Below, in pieces: positions 7,073 to 12,748 of a stretch of 13,750 nucleotides of DNA. Position 1 is the stretch's first letter; every line of letters begins with the position of its first letter. This stretch comes from Eubacteriales bacterium (GTDB lineage: Bacteria > Bacillota > Clostridia > Lachnospirales > Lachnospiraceae), in contig JAUNPT010000054.1 in the NCBI GenBank assembly GCA_030536565.1, positions 1-13,750 on the forward strand. Direction: 5' to 3'. Below the pieces are notes generated by a model, which was not told the origin of the DNA, searched no databases, and worked only from the letters and a program-made list of their open reading frames with translations. The position numbers and the translations under genes were made by a program.

Positions 7073-8509
7073 TTATCCCATCTCACCACGTATATCCATC
7101 TTTGGCGGTTCCATAGGATAGTTCCCTGTAAAACAGGCGTCACAGTAGCCCGTACCCCCATTAATCATTTCACTTAATTTGTCAACTTCCAGGTATCCCA
7201 GAGAATCTGCACCTATAATTTTACAGATTTCCTCTACCGAATTACCCGAAGCAATAAGCTGATCCTCTGATGGAATATCTGTTCCAAAGTAGCAGGGGTG
7301 CAAAAATTCAGGTGAACTGATTCGCACATGAACCTCCTTAGCTCCAGCGTTCTTTAACAGACTTACAATCCTTGCGCTTGTAGTACCACGAACTATAGAA
7401 TCATCAATCATGATTACACGCTTGCCTTCAACTGCATTTTTTAACACATTAAGCTTAACCTTTACACTTGATTCCCTCTGTGCCTGTTTTGGCTTAATAA
7501 ATGTTCTTCCTACATAATTGTTTTTGATAAAAGCATTCCCATAAGGTATTCCCGATTCCAGTGAGTATCCTAAAGCTGCCGGATTTCCTGATTCTGGCAC
7601 CCCTACAACTAAATCTGCTTCTACTGGATGCGTCTTTGCAAGGATTCTTCCTGCATTAACACGCGCTTCGTATACGTCCATTCCATCAATTCTGCTGTCT
7701 GGTCTGGCAAAATATATGTATTCAAATATACATCTGGCAGTTTTTTTCTGACATAGGCTTGTATCTGAAGCAATCCCATCTTTTGTTATAGTAACTATTT
7801 CACCCGGAAGCACATCTCTTACAAATTCTGCCCCTACAGTATCAAGAGCACATGTTTCTGATGATAAGAAATATGCATTGTCTCTTTTCCCAATGCATAA
7901 TGGCTTAAAACCAAACGGGTCTCTCGCTCCTATAAGCTTTCTTGGACTCATTACAATAAGAGAATATGCACCTTTGATTTTTTTCATAGCATTGCCAACT
8001 GCTTCCTCTACCGTCCCCACCTTCAAACGCTCTCTGGCGATAAGATACGCAATCACCTCTGAATCAATTGTAGTCTGGAAAATAGCCCCGGTATATGAAA
8101 GTTCTTCTCTAAGCTCCAGCGCATTTAACAGGTTTCCATTATGTGACATGCCTAATGTTCCTTTAACATAGTTAAGCACAAGCGGCTGTGCATTTTCACG
8201 TACACTGCTGCCTGCCGTAGAATAGCGTACATGTCCGACACCTATATTACCCTTTAATTTTTCAAGATTTTTTGGATTAAACACCTCATTTACAAGTCCC
8301 ATATCTTTGTATGATGCTACAACACCCTTAGGCCCTTTTGTATCGCTCACTGCAATACCACAGCTTTCCTGTCCTCTGTGCTGCAATGCAAATAATCCAT
8401 AATAAATAGTTGATGCAACATCTGCACCATCAAAATCATACACGCCAAAAACGCCGCATTCTTCATGAAGTCCGTCGATTTCTTCATTTTCTTCTACACT
8501 TTTATTCAT
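7073..8509 (-). CDS. purF: Amidophosphoribosyltransferase (glutamine PRPP amidotransferase)
   Basis: First committed step of purine synthesis: PRPP plus glutamine gives phosphoribosylamine, in the cytoplasm. The 478-residue protein has a 17-residue propeptide before Cys18 (HEECGVFG), the N-terminal nucleophile exposed by cleavage. The glutaminase domain fills about residues 18-250 and the phosphoribosyltransferase domain about 260-450, with the PRPP loop VIMIDDSIVRGTTS at 365-378. Cys260, Cys406, Cys456 and Cys459 fit the four ligands of the oxygen-sensitive [4Fe-4S] cluster known from the Bacillus enzyme. The presence of both propeptide and cluster cysteines marks this as the Bacillus-type rather than the E. 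coli-type enzyme. GAGAGG stands 7 nt before the ATG. It lies 139 nt downstream of purC and is probably co-transcribed, because no good separate promoter is visible and a hairpin lies between the two. Confidence 0.97.
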   Translation of the reverse strand: MNKSVEENEEIDGLHEECGVFGVYDFDGADVASTIYYGLFALQHRGQESCGIAVSDTKGPKGVVASYKDMGLVNEVFNPKNLEKLKGNIGVGHVRYSTAGSSVRENAQPLVLNYVKGTLGMSHNGNLLNALELREELSYTGAIFQTTIDSEVIAYLIARERLKVGTVEEAVGNAMKKIKGAYSLIVMSPRKLIGARDPFGFKPLCIGKRDNAYFLSSETCALDTVGAEFVRDVLPGEIVTITKDGIASDTSLCQKKTARCIFEYIYFARPDSRIDGMDVYEARVNAGRILAKTHPVEADLVVGVPESGNPAALGYSLESGIPYGNAFIKNNYVGRTFIKPKQAQRESSVKVKLNVLKNAVEGKRVIMIDDSIVRGTTSARIVSLLKNAGAKEVHVRISSPEFLHPCYFGTDIPSEDQLIASGNSVEEICKIIGADSLGYLEVDKLSEMINGGTGYCDACFTGNYPMEPPKMDIRGEMG

Positions 8510-8578
8510 TGATAGCCTCTCTTTGTGACTGTTTATTTATTTTCTTAACTTCTTAAAAATAGCTCTTACACGCAAAAC

Positions 8579-8620
8579 GCTTTATGAAAATGCCTCTTCT
8601 TTGAAACATTTCCATAAAGC
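8579..8620 (-). terminator. Hairpin between purC and purF (attenuator, weak terminator or processing site)
   Basis: In minus-strand RNA the arms GCUUUAUGGAAAUG and CAUUUUCAUAAAGC pair along 14 positions with one G-U wobble. The loop has 14 nt and GUUUU follows. In the plus-strand RNA the same position is an A-C mismatch, so the structure suits the minus transcript. It begins 28 nt after the purC stop. The short U-run suggests partial termination, which would lower purF relative to purC, or protection of the purC 3' end. Confidence 0.5.
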
Positions 8621-8648
8621 CCTTGTCATCTACATAATCTTTTCGTTT

Positions 8649-9524
8649 TTATTTTACAAATGGAGTTCCTGTTAAAAGCTGATATGCTTCCTTATACTTA
8701 TCCACTGTCTTATTTATTACTTCCTCTGGAAGAAGATAATCACTATCTGGATTGTCAAGTAACCAGTTTCTTACAAACTGTTTGTCGTATGATGGCTGAC
8801 CCTGTCCTGGCTTATAGCCCTCTAATGGCCAGAATCTTGAGCTGTCTGGAGTAAGCATCTCATCACCGATTACAACCTCTCCATTCTCATCAAGCCCAAA
8901 TTCAAACTTAGTATCTGCAATGATAATACCCTTGCTTAATGCATAATCTGCGCACTTCTTGTAAAGCTTTATTGTGCACTCCTTAATCTTAGCTGCATAG
9001 TATTCGCCCTTTCCAGGATATGCCTTCTCAAGCACCTCAATACTTCTCTCATATGAGATATTCTCATCATGGTCGCCAATTTCAGCCTTCGTACTTGGAG
9101 TATAGATTGGCTCAGGCAGTTTATCTGATTCAACAAGTCCCTCTGGAAGCTTAATTCCACATACTGTGCCATTTTTCTTATAGCTTTCCCAGCCACTTCC
9201 CGTAATGTATCCACGAACGATACACTCAATAGGGAGCATCTTGAGCTTCTTGCACTTCATGCTTCTTCCCTTATATTCATCATTCTGGAACTGCTCTGGC
9301 ATATCCTTAGTATCAACAGAAATCATATGATTTGAAACGATATCCTTAGTAAAATCAAACCAGAATCTTGACATCTGAGTAAGAATTGCACCCTTGTCTG
9401 TAACCTTGTTCTTTAAAATGTGGTCAAATGCTGATATACGATCTGTAGCTACCATTATAAGGCTATCGTTATTGTCATATACCTCTCTGACTTTTCCTTC
9501 ATAAAGCAGTTCTAACTTTTCCAT
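8649..9524 (-). CDS. purC: Phosphoribosylaminoimidazole-succinocarboxamide synthase (SAICAR synthetase)
   Basis: ATP-dependent joining of aspartate to CAIR, giving SAICAR, which is the substrate of PurB. At 291 residues it is slightly longer than the commonest bacterial form (about 235-240) and near other mid-length PurC proteins. The N-terminal ATP-site segment reads YEGKVREVY (Gly10-Lys11), followed by ATDRISAFD. The family signature IADTKFEFG contains Asp204, and GDEMLTPDSSRFW follows. GGAGG stands 6 nt before the ATG. It is the first gene of a purC-purF unit with a strong promoter upstream. No purine riboswitch or recognisable PurR box was seen in the short leader, so how purines regulate it is not visible. 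Confidence 0.96.
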   Translation of the reverse strand: MEKLELLYEGKVREVYDNNDSLIMVATDRISAFDHILKNKVTDKGAILTQMSRFWFDFTKDIVSNHMISVDTKDMPEQFQNDEYKGRSMKCKKLKMLPIECIVRGYITGSGWESYKKNGTVCGIKLPEGLVESDKLPEPIYTPSTKAEIGDHDENISYERSIEVLEKAYPGKGEYYAAKIKECTIKLYKKCADYALSKGIIIADTKFEFGLDENGEVVIGDEMLTPDSSRFWPLEGYKPGQGQPSYDKQFVRNWLLDNPDSDYLLPEEVINKTVDKYKEAYQLLTGTPFVK

Positions 9525-9587
9525 AATTTTCCTCCATTGTTTTGACTTGTTAATTTAAATTCATGCAGATTTTAAATATCCTAAAGA

Positions 9588-9616
9588 ATTATATAACATG
9601 GTTTTTTTAAAATCAA
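9588..9616 (-). promoter_or_regulatory. Promoter of purC-purF
   Basis: Minus-strand -35 TTGATT (9616-9611), 17-bp spacer, and perfect -10 TATAAT (9593-9588). The start should lie near 9581, giving a leader of about 57 nt that ends in the strong GGAGG site. This promoter diverges from the pilZ promoter about 55 bp away. Confidence 0.7.
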
Positions 9617-9669
9617 TAGACATTGAATTGAAATGTTTTTTCCTAAGCATCAAATAATCACCACAAAAC

Positions 9670-9698
9670 TTGCATATTTTCATAATAGGTTGTATTAT
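9670..9698 (+). promoter_or_regulatory. Promoter of the pilZ gene, overlapped by a dyad
   Basis: Plus-strand -35 TTGCAT (9670-9675), 17-bp spacer, and -10 TATTAT (9693-9698). The start should lie near 9705. A 7-bp inverted repeat, TTGTATT (9690-9696) and AATACAA (9708-9714) with 11 nt between, covers the -10 and the start and could be an operator. Confidence 0.55.
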
Positions 9699-9704
9699 TA
9701 TTAA

Positions 9705-9783
9705 AACAATACAAAACAAGGAGGATAAATCCTCTCCCCGCCATAGGGCCCGGATTTTTCCTTCGGAAACATAGGAGGATTGT
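9705..9783 (+). promoter_or_regulatory. Structured pilZ leader with a competing ribosome-binding-site helix
   Basis: The roughly 79-nt leader contains GGAGGAT twice, at 9720-9726 and at 9774-9780. The second copy is part of the ribosome binding site AGGAGG (9773-9778), which stands 5 nt before the ATG. One ATCCTC (9729-9734) can pair with either. Pairing with the first gives a tight six-pair hairpin with a 4-nt loop. Pairing with the second gives eight pairs (9728-9735 with 9774-9781, one a wobble) that would hide the ribosome binding site. A small hairpin TTTCC-TTC-GGAAA (9757-9769) sits between. This is the layout of a translational switch. It does not match a c-di-GMP riboswitch core that I can recognise. 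Confidence 0.5.
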
Positions 9784-10146
9784 ATGAACGACGGAATTGA
9801 GAAAAGACGCCATAAACGTATTAAGGCCGATTTAAAACTAAATGTATCATCGCTGTTCAAACAGAACAATGTAGAAATCAGCAATATTGACTCACCCATC
9901 AATGTAACTAACGTATCAAAAAGCGGCATTGGATTTGAAGCCAGAAGCATTCTTCCTGTTGACTTTTATTTTAACGCAGCACTGCGTCTTGGTCAGGAAG
10001 ATGATGTAATCTACTGTGTTGTAAAAATCATCCGCTGCCTGCCAATTGAAGATTCCGATATGTTCTCATATGGCTGTGAATTTGTAGGAATGGCACCTGT
10101 GCTTAATTATATTTTTGATGAATATGAAGCGGCAATGAAAGAATAA
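9784..10146 (+). CDS. Single-domain PilZ protein (c-di-GMP receptor)
   Basis: A 120-residue cytoplasmic protein made of little more than a PilZ beta-barrel. Both c-di-GMP-binding motifs are intact: RRHKR (Arg8 to Arg12, the RxxxR motif) and NVSKSG (Asn43, Ser45, Gly48, the N/DxSxxG motif). GCEFVG near the end is the usual closing strand. PilZ proteins couple the second messenger c-di-GMP to motility, attachment or polysaccharide synthesis, but the partner cannot be told here because no flagellar, cellulose or diguanylate cyclase gene is nearby. It is a single-gene transcript with its own promoter, the leader described separately and a strong terminator. It lies between purC and the GH28 gene with no obvious functional link to either. 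Confidence 0.9.
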   Translation: MNDGIEKRRHKRIKADLKLNVSSLFKQNNVEISNIDSPINVTNVSKSGIGFEARSILPVDFYFNAALRLGQEDDVIYCVVKIIRCLPIEDSDMFSYGCEFVGMAPVLNYIFDEYEAAMKE

Positions 10147-10162
10147 TCATATATCAATACTG

Positions 10163-10207
10163 AAAACGCATACAGAAAAGTAATTTGATGCTTCCTGTAT
10201 GCGTTTT
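10163..10207. terminator. Terminator after pilZ, probably bidirectional
   Basis: Perfect 13-bp stem AAAACGCATACAG (10163-10175) and CTGTATGCGTTTT (10195-10207) with a 19-nt loop that may add a few inner pairs. It is followed by TATTCATTTATTT on the plus strand. On the minus strand the stem also ends in TTTT, so it can close the convergent GH28 transcript, whose stop codon lies just 8 nt away. Confidence 0.88.
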
Positions 10208-10214
10208 TATTCAT

Positions 10215-11585
10215 TTATTTAAATTCTGTACCAGCAATAACAACATTTTCACCAGCAATTTGTGTTTCCTTTGATGCCACAAACACTGAATCCTTAATAG
10301 TAATACCTGAAATTGTCTCTGCTTTTCCCTCTAATGGTTCTATTTTAACTGCAATCCCTGCTCCCATGCAGTGAATACCACTCATGGAGATGTTTCTAAA
10401 GTATGGAACATCTGCCTCATCTGCCTTCGCAATAGTTTCGTTCCTGTTAAGAGAATTAAGTACATAAGACATAGTCATAACAACTGCCTCTTCCTTAATA
10501 TTAGTCATATTAATGTTGTTGATTTCAATATTCTCTACAACACCACCCCGTCCAAGTGCACTCTTAAATCTAACTCCGACATCTGTTCCCATAAATGTAC
10601 AATCCTCCACCAATACATTGTGAACACCCCTTGACATCTCACTTCCCACAACAAAACCTCCATGACCTTCGTTAACAACACAGTCATGAATATATATATT
10701 GCTGCAAGGCCCCTCAAATGTTCTTGCTTCAGCATTCTTTCCCGACTTAATGCATATAGCATCATCACCTGTCTCAAATGTACTTCCACAGATTTCAACA
10801 TTGGTACATGACTCAACATCAATACCATCACCGTTCTGTGCATAGTATGGATTTTTTACCTGAACATTTTCAACTGTTAAATTAGTGCAGAAAAATGGGT
10901 GTATATTCCATGCCGGAGAATTCATAAATGTAGTCTCCTGTAAGAGCACTTTATTGCAATACCTTAAGCTGACCATAACCGGACGGTAGAAATCGTAATA
11001 CTTCTCAGCTTTTTTAAGTGCGTCCTCCTCGCCCTTCTGAATATTCTTTTCATTTCCCTTTAAAACTGACTCCGTAGGCATCCAGATTCCGCCCTCTTTA
11101 GTTTCAATAACGTGTTTGCTTTTTCTTAATCTTTCCTGCCACTGTCTGTCTGTAAGCTTAAACTGCTTTACTGGTCTCCATAAATCTCCACTTCCATCAA
11201 TAACGCCCTTACCTGTAATGGCAATGTTACTTACATGGTCTGCCGTAATTGGTGAAACTGTACGAATACATTCCTGTCCCTCATAATTTGTAAGTATCAA
11301 TGGATATTCTTCTATATTTTTGGAAAATTTCAACACTGACTGTGCTTCAAGATGAAGATTAACATTATCCATTAACTTAATTGGACCTGTTACCCATATC
11401 CCAGCTGGCACAACTACCCTTCCACCACCTTTTTCTGAAACTGCTGCCATTGCATTGTTGATAGCCTTTGCATTATTTCTGCTATCCTCCAGCTCATAAG
11501 CATAGGCAATCGCACCAAACTCTGTAATATTCACCGAATATTCTGGAAAATCCGGTCGTTCAATCTTAAAATCTGTTTTGTTCAT
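10215..11585 (-). CDS. Family GH28 polygalacturonase (probably intracellular exo-acting)
   Basis: Hydrolyses alpha-1,4-galacturonic acid links of pectin fragments. The 456-residue protein is a right-handed beta-helix. All active-site groups are present: NGDGID with Asp253, GDD with Asp274 and Asp275, GHG with His308, and RFK with Arg339 and Lys341. The 21-residue step between Asp253 and Asp274 equals that in the well-known fungal enzymes. There is no signal peptide or membrane segment, so it should work in the cytoplasm on imported oligogalacturonates, which favours exo-action. A charged, lysine-rich stretch at about residues 145-200, before the core helix coils, is longer than in small fungal enzymes. 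GAGG stands 10 nt before the ATG. It is a single gene with its own promoter and is convergent with pilZ. Confidence 0.92.
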   Translation of the reverse strand: MNKTDFKIERPDFPEYSVNITEFGAIAYAYELEDSRNNAKAINNAMAAVSEKGGGRVVVPAGIWVTGPIKLMDNVNLHLEAQSVLKFSKNIEEYPLILTNYEGQECIRTVSPITADHVSNIAITGKGVIDGSGDLWRPVKQFKLTDRQWQERLRKSKHVIETKEGGIWMPTESVLKGNEKNIQKGEEDALKKAEKYYDFYRPVMVSLRYCNKVLLQETTFMNSPAWNIHPFFCTNLTVENVQVKNPYYAQNGDGIDVESCTNVEICGSTFETGDDAICIKSGKNAEARTFEGPCSNIYIHDCVVNEGHGGFVVGSEMSRGVHNVLVEDCTFMGTDVGVRFKSALGRGGVVENIEINNINMTNIKEEAVVMTMSYVLNSLNRNETIAKADEADVPYFRNISMSGIHCMGAGIAVKIEPLEGKAETISGITIKDSVFVASKETQIAGENVVIAGTEFK

Positions 11586-11611
11586 ATCTGCTTTACCTCA
11601 TCTAGTTTAAT

Positions 11612-11640
11612 ATTATACAAATCGTATTTTTCTTTGTATA
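11612..11640 (-). promoter_or_regulatory. Promoter of the GH28 gene with an overlapping dyad
   Basis: Minus-strand -35 TATACA (11640-11635), 17-bp spacer, and perfect -10 TATAAT (11617-11612), giving a leader of about 20 nt. A perfect 8-bp inverted repeat, TATACAAA (11614-11621) and TTTGTATA (11633-11640) with 11 nt between, spans from the -10 to the -35. A bound regulator would compete directly with RNA polymerase. Confidence 0.5.
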
Positions 11641-11710
11641 TTCGGCCATAAAAATGTCCCTGTTTAATTATTTTACCACATATTTATCAATAAAATATAC
11701 ATTTCTTCTT

Positions 11711-12631
11711 TTATTCAAAATGATATAAATACACATCCTCTAAATCTATATTGCTATCTACTCTAACTGCATCTTCCGGCAGCTCATCACCGACAAGACG
11801 AAGCGCAAGTCCGTCTTTTCTTTGCTTGATATTGCCCACACGATACTTTTCCTGAAGCTTTCCCACATCATCTAATGTACAGGTAAGTTCTCCTACCTTT
11901 CCACGCATCTGTTCAATAAGCTCTACAGGTGTTCCATCGGCAATTATCTCTCCCTTCTTTAACAAAAGCACATGGTCCGCTATGCATTCAATATCACTTA
12001 CCACATGAGTTGCAAAAAGGATTATTTTATTTCTAGACAGCTCTGCTATATAATTACGTATTCCTATTCTCTCTTTCGGATCCAATCCAGCTGTAGGTTC
12101 ATCAAGAATCAATATCTTTGGATTTCCTAAAAGTGCCTGTGCCAGTAATACCCGCTGTTTCATGCCTCCAGAAAAACCGCCAATCTTCTTATATGCTACA
12201 GATGTAAGATTTACAACCTCTAACAACTCATCTATCTGCTGACAAACCTTCCTCTTTGTTCCGTCAGGCAGCTTAACAGCCTTTACACCTTTGATTTCAG
12301 CCATGTACTTTAAGAATGCTTTAGGTGAAAAATCCTCATAAAACCCCTGCTGCTGCGGCATATATCCTACAAGTGCCCGAAACCTACTTCCAAGCTTTAA
12401 TATATCTTGTGCACTGTCTCCTGTTATATCATCATCCTGATATGTAATATTTCCGCCAGCTCCTTTAGCATCTCTTGCTACATTATCCGTAATCAAATTA
12501 ATCATCGTGCTCTTTCCAGCTCCATTAGCTCCCAGAATGCCATATATTCCCGGCTCAAATGTATAACTGATTCCCTTCAATGCCTGAACCGTTCCATATG
12601 TCTTCTTCAAATTCCTTATTTCCAGTTTCAT
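11711..12631 (-). CDS. ABC transporter ATP-binding protein
   Basis: ATPase subunit of an ABC-2 type transporter, 306 residues. Walker A GANGAGKST (34-42), Q-loop in MPQQQGFY, signature FSGGMKQR (Ser154), Walker B ILILDEPTAGLDP (Asp177, Glu178) and H-loop ATHVVSD (His209) are all intact, so it should be active. About 65 residues after the H-loop region form an accessory C-terminal domain of the kind found in drug, peptide or lantibiotic exporters. GGAGG stands 9 nt before the ATG, and the start codon overlaps the stop of a 29-codon small ORF as ATGA. It lies downstream of the permease on the same strand and is surely its partner. The substrate is unknown. No clear hairpin terminator follows the stop codon. 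Confidence 0.93.
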   Translation of the reverse strand: MKLEIRNLKKTYGTVQALKGISYTFEPGIYGILGANGAGKSTMINLITDNVARDAKGAGGNITYQDDDITGDSAQDILKLGSRFRALVGYMPQQQGFYEDFSPKAFLKYMAEIKGVKAVKLPDGTKRKVCQQIDELLEVVNLTSVAYKKIGGFSGGMKQRVLLAQALLGNPKILILDEPTAGLDPKERIGIRNYIAELSRNKIILFATHVVSDIECIADHVLLLKKGEIIADGTPVELIEQMRGKVGELTCTLDDVGKLQEKYRVGNIKQRKDGLALRLVGDELPEDAVRVDSNIDLEDVYLYHFE

Positions 12632-12717
12632 ACTTCATATCCTCCATTTCCTGTAAACTTCTCTATATATTGTAACAATCCAGCAGACCATTCCAAGAAA
12701 TAAACGTCAAATATCAT
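12628..12717 (-). CDS. Small 29-residue ORF between the ABC permease and ATPase
   Basis: Reads MIFDVYFLEWSAG then LLQYIEKFTGNGGYEV, not recognised. The ATG (12717-12715) has GGGGAG five bases upstream, a better ribosome binding site than many long genes here. Its TGA (12630-12628) overlaps the ATPase start as ATGA, and the ATPase's own GGAGG lies inside its last codons. It could be a coupling ORF that carries ribosomes to the ATPase start, a small transporter-associated protein, or a remnant of a longer permease. The product is aromatic-rich but too short and too charged to be a convincing membrane helix. Translation is better supported than any function. Confidence 0.45.
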   Translation of the reverse strand: MIFDVYFLEWSAGLLQYIEKFTGNGGYEV

Positions 12718-12748
12718 TGTCACTCCCCAAATACATATCACAATCCTA

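Noticed and set aside
8593..8637. 15-codon minus-strand ORF overlapping the purC-purF hairpin (possible leader peptide)
   Set aside because: No ribosome binding site precedes its ATG and it lacks a run of regulatory codons; the hairpin explains the sequence better.
9525..9587. Purine riboswitch in front of purC
   Set aside because: The leader is only about 57 nt and lacks the three-way-junction core with its two loop partners; none was found in the purB leader either.
9705..9783. Known c-di-GMP riboswitch in the pilZ leader
   Set aside because: The conserved core blocks of the GEMM-type c-di-GMP-I and c-di-GMP-II riboswitches could not be found; only the competing-helix arrangement is supported.
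9561..9950. 129-codon minus-strand frame crossing the pilZ leader and 5' half
   Set aside because: It is antisense to an unmistakable PilZ domain and its promoter, has no domain pattern, and its C-terminal part is low-complexity AT-rich DNA.
10535..10843. 102-codon minus-strand frame within GH28
   Set aside because: Same strand but a different frame, covering the conserved catalytic coils of GH28; methionine-rich composition is typical of an out-of-frame reading.
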